Source: an uncultured Clostridia bacterium | GTDB taxonomy: Bacteria > Bacillota > Clostridia > Oscillospirales > Acutalibacteraceae | Reading direction: 5' to 3' | DNA length: 27,340 bases | NCBI GenBank assembly: GCA_937896885.1 | Contig: CALBNX010000041.1 | Location: 1 to 27,340 of the forward strand | Shown here: positions 7,318-14,735 of the stretch, piece by piece | How the letters are laid out: the number at the start of each line of letters is the position of its first letter | How positions within the stretch are numbered: the stretch's first letter is position 1 | Notes under the pieces: generated by a model | Seen by the model: only the letters and a program-made list of their open reading frames with translations | What the model was told of the DNA's origin: nothing | The model's database searches: none | Program-made: the position numbers and the translations under genes

Positions 7318-7851
7318 TTAAGAATTAAAAAGTTTTGTGTCGCCAATTTTATAAAAAACTTTACCGACCACATATCTTTCGTCAATCATGCCAACACCTG
7401 GGTCACGACTATCAGCAGAATCATTACGATTATCACCCATAACAAACAATTTGCCTTCAGGAACAGTATAAGTTTGATTCATTCCAGAGAAAAACAACAT
7501 TTTTTCTTTAATATAATCTTCTTTAAGTTCTACACCATCAACAAACACACTTCTGGTTTTTCTATCAAATGAAATTGTTTGCCCTTCTGTTCCAATTACT
7601 CTTTTAATCAAAACCAAATCATAGCTGTTTGGTTGAGAAATAACAACAACATCGCCATTCTCAATTTCACCATTAATCGTAGTAATCAATAAGCTTTCAC
7701 CATTATGCAATGTATTCTCCATTGATTCACCCACAACTGTTGAAATCTTGAAGAAAAAAGTAAATATAATACTGACCGCTATAATAGCAGTCAGTAATAT
7801 GGAAGCAAAATCGTAAACAGCATTTAGTAAATTTGTTTTATTCATAATCAT
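7318..7851 (-). CDS. lepB: Signal peptidase I (second copy)
   Basis: Membrane protease that removes signal peptides from exported proteins. One N-terminal membrane span (near 10-35) is followed by the catalytic Ser box GESMENTLHNGE and the Lys box LIKRVIGTEGQ, and the C-terminal MGDNRNDSADSRDPGVG block is complete. Start choice is uncertain: Met at 7851 (177 aa) or 7845, both overlapping the end of the first lepB, whose stop is at 7838. I chose 7851 because the only GGA-type ribosome site fits it. It is a tandem paralogue of its upstream neighbour and may differ in substrate preference. Confidence 0.93.
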   Translation of the reverse strand: MIMNKTNLLNAVYDFASILLTAIIAVSIIFTFFFKISTVVGESMENTLHNGESLLITTINGEIENGDVVVISQPNSYDLVLIKRVIGTEGQTISFDRKTRSVFVDGVELKEDYIKEKMLFFSGMNQTYTVPEGKLFVMGDNRNDSADSRDPGVGMIDERYVVGKVFYKIGDTKLFNS

Positions 7852-8431
7852 TAATATTCCAATCGCCAAAAGGTAAAATTCTAATTTGTGCCACGCCTAA
7901 AACATATCTTTCATCAATAAAACCGATAGTTTTAAAACGGCTATCAAGAGAGTCGTTTCTGTTGTCACCCATTACAAAAAGGCAACCCTCTGGCACAGTT
8001 AAAGGATAAACAAAGTCACCCATTCTCTCTGTCTTTTCTGCAATATAAGGCTCATATTTTGCAACGCCATTAACAGTAACTATTCCTTCAATAAAATCAA
8101 TTGAAATGGTGTCGCCACCCTTTGCGATTACTCGCTTAATCAGTGGTTCATTAAGTGAGTTGGGTTGTGTTACAACAACGATATCGCCTACTTTAACTTC
8201 ACCAGGTATAGCACTGACAGTGAGCCAATCACCATTATTCAGTGTTGGTTTCATTGAACTTCCGTTAACACCGACAACTCTAAACAAGAAAGTAAATATT
8301 AAAAGAATTAAAATAATTGCATAAATTAAAGAATCCATCCAATCGTAAATAAACTCCCACGATTTCTTCTTTGATTTTGCTGAATATTCACTACTCTCAA
8401 ATGAAATTGAAAATTCTTCGTTTTTTCTCAT
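7838..8431 (-). CDS. lepB: Signal peptidase I (first copy)
   Basis: A 197-residue type I signal peptidase. It has a cytoplasmic N-terminus of about 30 residues rich in Ser, Glu and Lys, one membrane span (LIYAIILILLIFTFLFRVV), the Ser box VNGSSMKPTLNNGD, the Lys box LIKRVIAKGGD and MGDNRNDSLDSRF. The longer frame opens with GTG and ATG codons at 8440 and 8437. I prefer the ATG at 8431, spaced from a GGGTG site. It lies 43 bases after whiA. Two adjacent lepB genes of different sequence suggest old duplication, a common feature in Firmicutes. Confidence 0.93.
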   Translation of the reverse strand: MRKNEEFSISFESSEYSAKSKKKSWEFIYDWMDSLIYAIILILLIFTFLFRVVGVNGSSMKPTLNNGDWLTVSAIPGEVKVGDIVVVTQPNSLNEPLIKRVIAKGGDTISIDFIEGIVTVNGVAKYEPYIAEKTERMGDFVYPLTVPEGCLFVMGDNRNDSLDSRFKTIGFIDERYVLGVAQIRILPFGDWNINDYE

Positions 8432-8474
8432 TGTCATCACCCATTAAGCATCATTTAACAATGCCATATATCCT

Positions 8475-9377
8475 TTATTTTATGGTACTTGCAATACTAC
8501 AAATTTTTTTAAGCCTGTGGTTCACACCAGAACGAGAAATAGGCTCACTTAAATGTTCACCCAACTCACGCAACGACATATCCGGATTTTCTAGTCTCAA
8601 CTCAGCAATTTCACGGAGTTCACTTGATAAATATGAAAATCCAACCGTATTCTTTATATGTAAAATTGCATCAATCTGTTTAGCAGCAGCATCAATTGTT
8701 TTATCAAGATTAGCACTTTCAAAGTTCAACTTTCTGTTAACATTGTTGCGCATGTCTTTATACATTTTAACACCCATAAGTTCAAGACACGAATTCATCG
8801 CACCCATTACCGTTAAAATATCTTCAATTGCTTCGCTGTCTTTAAAATATATTACATAGTTTGAACTTCTTGTAACAACTTTTGGTGTAACAGTTAGTTC
8901 GTCATAATCATTTATGAACAATTTTAAGTCTTTGCTGAGATTTAGATATGGTACAACAAATTCCAAATGATAGCCTTTGTTGGGGTCATTTATTGTACCA
9001 CAAGTTAAAAATGTTCCTTTTAAGAAAGCTATCTTGCAACACTCATCAGAAAAATTACTCCAATTAATTCTTGATGTACTTGACTTTTTATCATATCCAA
9101 AAGTTTCAAGAACTTTTAATCTATCTTGTGTGCTATTAACTTCAATTTTATACTTTCCAGCTTCGGTTTTTACAAATTTAGGTTTAACATTGCACACCTT
9201 GACAAGCATGTCTCTATACATTTTTGCAACAGCACTGTGTTCAGTTAATAAAGAAATATCAAACAAGGAAAAAGTTCTTGAAAAGAGAATCATACCGTAT
9301 GCAAAAGCGTGCAAACAGCAATCATTTTCTGATTCAATTGATAAAATCTCATTTTTAACATCTGCTGAAAAAGACAT
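8475..9377 (-). CDS. whiA: WhiA, sporulation/cell-division regulator
   Basis: A 300-residue DNA-binding protein with an N-terminal LAGLIDADG-like domain that has lost nuclease function and a C-terminal helix-turn-helix (LRELGEHLSEPISRSGVNHRL near residues 260-280). Start MSFSADVKNEIL is typical. In actinobacteria it controls sporulation septation; in Bacillus it affects division and chromosome segregation. It follows rapZ by eight bases, but yvcK, usually between the two, is missing. AAGGG upstream fits the start. Confidence 0.95.
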   Translation of the reverse strand: MSFSADVKNEILSIESENDCCLHAFAYGMILFSRTFSLFDISLLTEHSAVAKMYRDMLVKVCNVKPKFVKTEAGKYKIEVNSTQDRLKVLETFGYDKKSSTSRINWSNFSDECCKIAFLKGTFLTCGTINDPNKGYHLEFVVPYLNLSKDLKLFINDYDELTVTPKVVTRSSNYVIYFKDSEAIEDILTVMGAMNSCLELMGVKMYKDMRNNVNRKLNFESANLDKTIDAAAKQIDAILHIKNTVGFSYLSSELREIAELRLENPDMSLRELGEHLSEPISRSGVNHRLKKICSIASTIK

Positions 9378-9385
9378 TTTAACCC

Positions 9386-10246
9386 TTATCTCTTAATATC
9401 ACGGTGATAAACCGAAACATTATAACCCTTTTCTTTAATATCATTGTAAACCAATTCAGCAAAAACAACTGAACGGTGCTTGCCACCTGTACAACCAACT
9501 GAAATAGTTAACTGACTCTTACCTTCACTGCGATAAAGTGGCACTAAATAATTGATTAAATCAAGTAATTTAGGTACTAGTCCCCTTGCTTGGTCAAATT
9601 TCATAACATATTCACGAACTGACTCTTCAAGGCCTGTATGTTCTTTAAGTTCTGGAACATAAAAAGGATTTGGCAAGCATCTCACATCGAACACCAAATC
9701 AGAATCTTTGGGTGCACCATATTTAAACCCAAAAGAAATAACATTTATTTTAAGTGTATTTGCAATATCTTCAAGGAACAACTCAGCAACACGCTCTTTA
9801 AGTTGTGACGTTGTAATTAACGATGTATCAATCACATAGTTTGCAATATTTCGTGCTTTTTTAAGCATTTCACGTTCTTTAATGATAATATCTAACAATT
9901 CACTCTGCGAGTTTTTGTTTGAAAGTGGATGCTTTCTTCTAGTTTCTTGATAACGGCGCATAATCACTTCGTTATCAGCGTCAAGGAATAATATTTTATA
10001 ATCACATTCCATAACTCTCAACTCTTCAAGAGCCTCGAATAACTGATTAAAAGAATCGCCCAATCTGACATCGGCTGCAATAGCAACCTTTTCTCGTTGC
10101 TCAGTTGAGTCATTAAGAATCTGAACAAATGTAGGAATTAGCTTAGGTGTCATATTATCCACACAGAAAAAACCGATATCTTCTAATGTATCAATGGCTC
10201 TTGATTTACCTGCACCAGACATACCAGTTACGATTACTAATTGCAT
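9386..10246 (-). CDS. rapZ: RapZ/YvcJ nucleotide-binding protein
   Basis: A 286-residue P-loop protein. Walker A is GMSGAGKSRAIDTLED near residue 8, followed by IGFFCVDNMTP. The C-terminal domain has GCTGGKHRSVVFAE, the hallmark of RapZ, where it binds RNA or a sugar-nucleotide ligand. In E. coli it adapts a small RNA to RNase E; in Bacillus YvcJ affects competence. It sits between murB and whiA with short gaps, supporting a link between wall precursor supply and division control. Confident family call; molecular role here is inferred. Confidence 0.95.
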   Translation of the reverse strand: MQLVIVTGMSGAGKSRAIDTLEDIGFFCVDNMTPKLIPTFVQILNDSTEQREKVAIAADVRLGDSFNQLFEALEELRVMECDYKILFLDADNEVIMRRYQETRRKHPLSNKNSQSELLDIIIKEREMLKKARNIANYVIDTSLITTSQLKERVAELFLEDIANTLKINVISFGFKYGAPKDSDLVFDVRCLPNPFYVPELKEHTGLEESVREYVMKFDQARGLVPKLLDLINYLVPLYRSEGKSQLTISVGCTGGKHRSVVFAELVYNDIKEKGYNVSVYHRDIKR

Positions 10247-10257
10247 AACGTCACCCC

Positions 10258-11169
10258 TTATTCCCCAATAATTTTAACTTCGGTTTCTAATTTAACACCG
10301 TGTTTTTCAAAAACTGTGTTTTGAATGTGTTTTATAAGATTTAAGATATCTGTTGATGTTGCACCACCACGATTTATTACAAATCCTGCGTGTTTTTCAC
10401 TTACCTGCGCACCACCGATTGTATATCCTTTTAAGTTGCAATCTTCTATCAACGCACCTGCAAAATAACCTTCGGGTCGCTTAAAAGTACTACCAGCACT
10501 TGGAAATTCAAGCGGTTGTTTTTCTTTTCTGCGACGTAATTTGTCGTTCATTGCTTCTTTAATTTCTGTCTTATTACCTTTTTGAAGTTTAAGTGTTGCA
10601 GAAATTATTGTGTAGCCATTATCTGTATAAGCACTACGACGATAGCCTAAATCAAGCTGGTCTTTTGTAAGTGTACCTATATTGCCATCACTATCAATGT
10701 GAGTGCAAGAATAGAGAACATCCTTCATTTCTCCACCATAAGCACCTGCATTCATATAGACAGCGCCACCAAGGTTGCCAGGAATTCCAAATGCAAATTC
10801 TAAACCGCTTAAAGAATTATCAAGAGCAAAATTACAAAGTGCTTTCATCATAACACCAGACTCACACTCAATTGTGTTTTCATCAAGCAATTTTATTGAC
10901 GAAAGATTTGAGCCAATTTTTATTATTACGCCCTTATATCCACCATCAGTCACAAGCAGATTTGAGCCATTGCCCATAATAAATGGCTTTACATTTAATT
11001 CTTTGCACTTTTTAACAATTTGAGATAATGAATCTGCAGAAGCGGGAATGATAAGTAAATCGGCATTACCACCTGTTTTAAAACTTGTATATTTGCTCAT
11101 TGGTGCATTTTCTTCAACAACTGCACCCAAGCTTTTTGCAAGTGTTATGAGTTCACCGTACAATATCAT
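10258..11169 (-). CDS. murB: MurB, UDP-N-acetylenolpyruvoylglucosamine reductase
   Basis: FAD enzyme that reduces the MurA product to UDP-MurNAc. Motifs: YTSFKTGGNADLL (FAD domain entry), MGNGSNLLV, GIPGNLGGAVYMNAGAYGGE, the catalytic-Ser segment PSAGSTFKRP and C-terminal Glu in ETEVKIIG. It lacks the E. coli type I insertion and is about 300 residues, so type II. The ATG at 11169 lies only two bases from the GAGG site. A TTG at 11163 has the better spacing of 8 bases and may be the true start (301 aa). It is 18 bases downstream of hprK. Confidence 0.96.
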   Translation of the reverse strand: MILYGELITLAKSLGAVVEENAPMSKYTSFKTGGNADLLIIPASADSLSQIVKKCKELNVKPFIMGNGSNLLVTDGGYKGVIIKIGSNLSSIKLLDENTIECESGVMMKALCNFALDNSLSGLEFAFGIPGNLGGAVYMNAGAYGGEMKDVLYSCTHIDSDGNIGTLTKDQLDLGYRRSAYTDNGYTIISATLKLQKGNKTEIKEAMNDKLRRRKEKQPLEFPSAGSTFKRPEGYFAGALIEDCNLKGYTIGGAQVSEKHAGFVINRGGATSTDILNLIKHIQNTVFEKHGVKLETEVKIIGE

Positions 11170-11187
11170 TACCTCTTTCTTAAAAAA

Positions 11188-12156
11188 TTAATAATTTTGC
11201 CAAATGTCAATTTCTTTTGCCTTTGGCTCATAACCATCATCCATTCCAAGATGATGAAGAAGCTCGCGAGCAGCGTTATAGCCCATCTTCTTCTGTCTGT
11301 TATTCATTGCAGCACATTCAATGATAACTGCAAGGTTTCGACCAGGTTTAACAGGAACAACTGTCAATGGAACTTTAATATCCATAATGGTTATGTATTC
11401 GTTATCAAGACCCATTCGGTCATAAACCTTTGAGCTATCCCAAGGTTCAAGCTGAATAACCATGTTGATTTTTTCTGTAAGCTTAACAGCACCCATACCA
11501 AAAATACGACGTGCGTTGATAATACCAATACCACGAAGTTCAATAAAATGACGGATATTATCAGGCGCTGTGCCAACAAGTGTTTTTGAAGAGGTTTTTC
11601 TTATTTCGACAGCATCGTCAGCAATAAGACGGTGACCACGTTTAATAAGCTCTATTGCGGTTTCACTCTTACCAACACCACTGTCACCAACTATAAGAAT
11701 ACCTTCACCATAAACTTCAACCAAAACACCATGGCGAGTGATTCTTTCAGCAAGTTCTGTACCAAGGAAATAAATAAGTGTTGCCATTGCGCCAGACGTT
11801 GAATCTGCAGAACGAAGAATTGGCACGCTATATTTTTGTGCAAGCTCAATCATTCCGTCAACTGGCTCAAGATTTCTTGTTATAAGAATCAAAGGAGGTT
11901 GTTTGCTTATCAGGCTCTCCAATCTTTCAAGTTGTTGTTCTTTTGGTAATGTATTAATATAATGCATTTCACCGTTACCTAAGAACTGAACTCTTGCAGG
12001 GTCGAAATATGGGTCAGCGCCTGCAAGTAAAAGACCGGGACGATTTACTTCTTTTGAAGTGATTGAAAGTACAGAAGCATCACATGGTAAATAAAGAACT
12101 TCATATCCATTTTCATTGATTACTTTTTCAAGTGTTACGGAATATTTTGTTACCAA
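11188..12156 (-). CDS. hprK: HPr kinase/phosphorylase
   Basis: Bifunctional enzyme that phosphorylates Ser46 of HPr when glycolytic intermediates are high and reverses this with phosphate, the sensor of Firmicutes carbon catabolite control. Walker A GDSGVGKSETAIEL lies near residue 157, with the family signature ELRGIGIINARRIFG near residue 205. I start at TTG 12156 (322 aa) because GGGGAGG sits eight bases upstream of it; the extra 17 residues of the longer frame contain this site and are atypical. First gene of the nine-gene run, with a strong promoter. Confidence 0.95.
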   Translation of the reverse strand: MVTKYSVTLEKVINENGYEVLYLPCDASVLSITSKEVNRPGLLLAGADPYFDPARVQFLGNGEMHYINTLPKEQQLERLESLISKQPPLILITRNLEPVDGMIELAQKYSVPILRSADSTSGAMATLIYFLGTELAERITRHGVLVEVYGEGILIVGDSGVGKSETAIELIKRGHRLIADDAVEIRKTSSKTLVGTAPDNIRHFIELRGIGIINARRIFGMGAVKLTEKINMVIQLEPWDSSKVYDRMGLDNEYITIMDIKVPLTVVPVKPGRNLAVIIECAAMNNRQKKMGYNAARELLHHLGMDDGYEPKAKEIDIWQNY

Positions 12157-12195
12157 AATGCCTACCTCCCCTTTATAAATAATATAATTATTGTA

Positions 12196-12224
12196 ATTAT
12201 ATAACATTGTTTTAAAATTTCCAA
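12196..12224 (-). promoter_or_regulatory. hprK operon promoter
   Basis: Minus strand TTGGAA (12219-12224), a 17-base spacer and a perfect TATAAT (12196-12201), about 40 bases upstream of the TTG start. It likely drives hprK through yraN. Confidence 0.75.
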
Positions 12225-12254
12225 TAGTTTTTTGAAAAAAATATTGGAAAATCT

Positions 12255-12284
12255 GAACCCGACAGGATATTTCCCATCGGGTTC
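12255..12284 (-). terminator. SASP gene terminator
   Basis: Stem GAACCCGA (12255-12262) with TCGGGTTC (12277-12284). On the minus strand it is followed by a T-rich tract (AGATTTTCCAATATTTTTTT). It lies just past the SASP stop and insulates hprK. Confidence 0.75.
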
Positions 12285-12305
12285 TTTTAATTAGCCAAAA
12301 GACAC

Positions 12306-12500
12306 TTATTTCATATTTTCTTCGTATGACTTAATCATCTTTTTAACCATCTGACCGCCAACAGAACCTGCCTGCTTTGAAGTAAGGTCACCGTTGTAGC
12401 CCTGTTTAAGATTTACGCCAACTTCTGATGCAGCTTCCATCTTAAAACGGTTAAGAGCTTCACGAGCTTCTGGTACTACGTTCTTATTACCTCTTGACAT
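12306..12500 (-). CDS. Alpha/beta-type small acid-soluble spore protein
   Basis: A 64-residue spore DNA-coating protein that protects DNA in the dormant core from UV and hydrolysis. The family core is complete: KMEAASEVGV (residues 20-29), which holds the GPR cleavage point after Glu, then GYNGDLTSKQAGSVGGQMV. A GGGGTG ribosome site precedes the start. The gene for its protease, gpr, is in the same window. A sigma-G-like promoter lies upstream and a terminator downstream, so it is a single-gene unit. Confidence 0.96.
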   Translation of the reverse strand: MSRGNKNVVPEAREALNRFKMEAASEVGVNLKQGYNGDLTSKQAGSVGGQMVKKMIKSYEENMK

Positions 12501-12545
12501 CTTATTTACACCCCAATCATTCTAAAACTCTTACGTTTGCAATAG

Positions 12546-12574
12546 TATTATGAGCTTCTAATTGGGTATTATTA
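12546..12574 (-). promoter_or_regulatory. Sigma-G-like promoter of the SASP gene
   Basis: Minus strand TAATA (12570-12574), a 17-base spacer and CATAATA (12546-12552). The -10 matches the sigma-G consensus CATNHTA fully; the -35 matches GHATR at four of five bases. SASP genes are sigma-G targets in Bacillus. Short motif, so chance is not excluded. Confidence 0.45.
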
Positions 12575-12591
12575 TTGAAAAATTTTGCTAA

Positions 12592-13464
12592 TTATTTATA
12601 GTCTCTCAACGAACAGAATTCATATCCATCTTCTCTTGCTTTATCAATAATTCTTGCAAGTGCATTAGCATTATCAGGTGATACAGAGTGCAATAAAATC
12701 ACAGCTCCTGGATGAAGTCTTGAAACAACTGTATTATAGGCATAGTTCGCGCCTTTTTGATTATTCAAATCCCAATCCGCATAAGCTAATGACCAGAATA
12801 CGCTTGTAAAACCTAACTCTCCAACCGTATTCAAGGCATTTTCGTTATATTCACCTTTTGGAAATCTGAAATACGGCTCACTGTAATTAAAATTATCTCT
12901 TAAATATTTATCCATTCCCAAAATTTCTTCTTTTATCTGTTCAGTTCCGATTTCTGCGAAAGATGGGTGTGTTACAGAGTGATTACCAACAATATGACCA
13001 TCTGCAATCATTCGCTTTATCAAGTCAGGATTTTCTTTAACCTGTGGCAAAGTACAGAAAAAGGCTGCATTAACATTTTTCTCTTTTAGTACATCAAGAA
13101 TTTTTGATGTGTAGCCATTTTCATAACCACAATCAAACGTTAAATATAAAACTTTATTCTGTGACTTTGTATCAAGACAAAATGCTTTAAAATTATTGGA
13201 TTCAAAATATTTTTGTGCATTTATTGAAATCTCATTTGCAACACCATTTTTTGCTACGCCATAACTGTGTGACTTCTTATCGTTAGCACCCATTGGTTCA
13301 GGTGATACTGAAGTTTCAGGCTCATCAAATTGAGTTATTGTTTCAGTCTGTGTTTCTGTTTGTGTTTCTGATACTTTTGGTTCAGCTTCTGTATTTTGTT
13401 TTGTGCAAGAGCAAAGCAAAGTTAGCGATAGAACAGCACATAAAGGTTTAATAAATTTATTCAT
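12592..13464 (-). CDS. pdaA: PdaA-like polysaccharide deacetylase lipoprotein
   Basis: Carbohydrate esterase family 4 enzyme of 290 residues. It has a lipoprotein signal (LSLTLLCSC, lipid Cys20), a Thr/Glu/Ser-rich linker (22-58) and the NodB domain. Motif 1 reads YLTFDCGYENGYT with Asp111. The next position, Asp in most family members and Asn in B. subtilis PdaA as I recall it, is Cys here. Motif 2 is NHSVTHPSF (His162, His166) and FRFPKGEYN follows. The GYENGYTSKILDVLKEK wording points to PdaA, which deacetylates MurNAc on the way to muramic-delta-lactam of spore cortex. It lies ten bases after a small membrane protein gene. Function by homology is likely; the lipoprotein form and Cys are notable. 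Confidence 0.88.
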   Translation of the reverse strand: MNKFIKPLCAVLSLTLLCSCTKQNTEAEPKVSETQTETQTETITQFDEPETSVSPEPMGANDKKSHSYGVAKNGVANEISINAQKYFESNNFKAFCLDTKSQNKVLYLTFDCGYENGYTSKILDVLKEKNVNAAFFCTLPQVKENPDLIKRMIADGHIVGNHSVTHPSFAEIGTEQIKEEILGMDKYLRDNFNYSEPYFRFPKGEYNENALNTVGELGFTSVFWSLAYADWDLNNQKGANYAYNTVVSRLHPGAVILLHSVSPDNANALARIIDKAREDGYEFCSLRDYK

Positions 13465-13474
13465 TTAAACAACC

Positions 13475-13654
13475 TTATTTCATCATACTGTTCATATTTT
13501 CAACAACATCTGAAAAAGTGTTTACAGCTTTCTTCGCAGTTTTTTTCATCTTCTTTTTTGTTGCGTTATTTGACATTGCATTAGTCATTGCAAGGGCTGC
13601 TGTACCTGCAAGAACACCTGCGCCAAGTGCTTTATACATTGTATTGTTGTTCAT
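13475..13654 (-). CDS. Small Ala-rich membrane protein, unknown
   Basis: I do not recognise this 59-residue protein with certainty. I start at MNNNTMYKALGAG, seven bases after a GGGGA site; the longer frame to 13687 contains that site. Residues 8-26 are Gly/Ala/Leu-rich and could span the membrane. A lysine cluster (KKKMKKTAKK) and a short amphipathic Met/Asn tail follow. The layout resembles YtxH-like small proteins. It lies ten bases upstream of the pdaA-like gene and is probably co-transcribed with it, so a sporulation or envelope role is possible but unproven. Confidence 0.75.
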   Translation of the reverse strand: MNNNTMYKALGAGVLAGTAALAMTNAMSNNATKKKMKKTAKKAVNTFSDVVENMNSMMK

Positions 13655-13743
13655 TTTCTCTTCCCCTTTCAAAATTTTTTCGCTCACAATTTAATGAGCA
13701 AATATATTTTTTGAAAAAGAAATAAAAAAATTAAAAAATAATG

Positions 13744-13772
13744 TTTAAAATTATTTCTAAAAATGTTATACT
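13744..13772 (+). promoter_or_regulatory. trmL promoter
   Basis: TTTAAA (13744-13749), a 17-base spacer and TATACT (13767-13772) with a preceding TGT (extended -10). It is 38 bases upstream of the trmL start. Confidence 0.6.
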
Positions 13773-13810
13773 TTAAATTACATAAAAAATTCAAAATTTT
13801 GGTGATAAAA

Positions 13811-14317
13811 ATGACACTTAATATTGTAATGGTTGAGCCTGAAATCCCACAAAATACTGGTAATGTTGCCCGAACTTGTGCAGCAACAGGAGCAAGACTT
13901 CATTTGGTTGGTAAAATGGGATTTACACCTGATGATAAAAAGTTAAAAAGAGCAGGTCTTGATTACTGGTATTTGCTTGATATTACATATTACGACTCAC
14001 TTGAAGAGTTCTTTGAGAAAAATCAAGGTGGTAACTTTTTCTATTTTTCAACAAAAGCACAAAAAAGACATTCTGATGTAAAATACCCTGACAACACATA
14101 TCTCGTTTTTGGCAAAGAAACTGCGGGACTTCCTGAAGATTTACTTTTTGCAAATCCTGACAAATGCGTGAGAATTCCTATGATTGATGAAGCGAGAAGC
14201 CTTAATCTTTCAAATGCAGTTGCCATTGGTGTCTATGAAACACTCAGACAATGGGATTATCCACAATTGTTGGAGTCAGGAGAATTAAGAAATTATAATT
14301 GGAGCGACCAGCAATGA
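13811..14317 (+). CDS. trmL: tRNA (cytidine(34)-2'-O)-methyltransferase TrmL
   Basis: SPOUT-fold SAM methyltransferase that modifies the wobble base of certain leucine tRNAs. It has 168 residues starting MTLNIVMVEPEIPQNTGN, which is typical; the longer frame reaches back into the promoter. Knot motifs are VFGKETAGLPEDLL and ARSLNLSNAVAIGVYE, both intact. GGTGAT precedes the start. The stop overlaps the next gene's start as ATGA, so both are translated together. Formerly YibK/CspR. Confidence 0.94.
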   Translation: MTLNIVMVEPEIPQNTGNVARTCAATGARLHLVGKMGFTPDDKKLKRAGLDYWYLLDITYYDSLEEFFEKNQGGNFFYFSTKAQKRHSDVKYPDNTYLVFGKETAGLPEDLLFANPDKCVRIPMIDEARSLNLSNAVAIGVYETLRQWDYPQLLESGELRNYNWSDQQ

Positions 14318-14685
14318 AAACTCCACAGTCATTAATTGAATACTGTCTCTCAAAAACCGGTGCCTATGTTGACCACCCTTTTGGACCAGATTCAGAAATA
14401 ATTAAAGTTGAAAAGAAAATTTTTGCACAATTTTTTCAATTAAAAGGAATTGATAACATAACACTTAAATGCGATGCTATGACTGGTCAATTTTACAGAC
14501 AGATGTTTCCTAATGTTGTTGTAAGAGGTTACCATTGCCCACCTGTTCAGCAGCCTTATTTCAATACGTTTCCGTTAGATGGTTCTGTGCCTGATGAGAT
14601 AATTTTTGAAATGATAGACCATAGTTATTCGGTAGTTATTGGTAAATTACCGAAATATTTACAAAGAAAATTGAATGAAGAATAG
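14314..14685 (+). CDS. MmcQ/YjbR family protein
   Basis: A 123-residue protein of the MmcQ/YjbR group (DUF419), with a CyaY-like fold and proposed DNA binding. Blocks: CLSKTGAYVDHPFG at the start, the Lys-rich FAQFFQLKG region, and the C-terminal MIDHSYSVVIGKLPKYLQ. The start overlaps the trmL stop (ATGA) with a GGAG site inside trmL. Function is not established. It ends at a strong terminator. Confidence 0.85.
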   Translation: MKTPQSLIEYCLSKTGAYVDHPFGPDSEIIKVEKKIFAQFFQLKGIDNITLKCDAMTGQFYRQMFPNVVVRGYHCPPVQQPYFNTFPLDGSVPDEIIFEMIDHSYSVVIGKLPKYLQRKLNEE

Positions 14686-14727
14686 AATAACACACCCACA
14701 ATATATATTCACTGTGGGTGTGTTATT
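14686..14727. terminator. Strong terminator between YjbR gene and histidine kinase
   Basis: A perfect 15-bp stem (14686-14700 with 14713-14727), a 12-base loop and a run of Ts on the plus strand. It sits between convergent genes. The minus side is less T-rich, so it is strongest for the trmL-yjbR unit. Confidence 0.9.
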
Positions 14728-14735
14728 TTTTGTGT

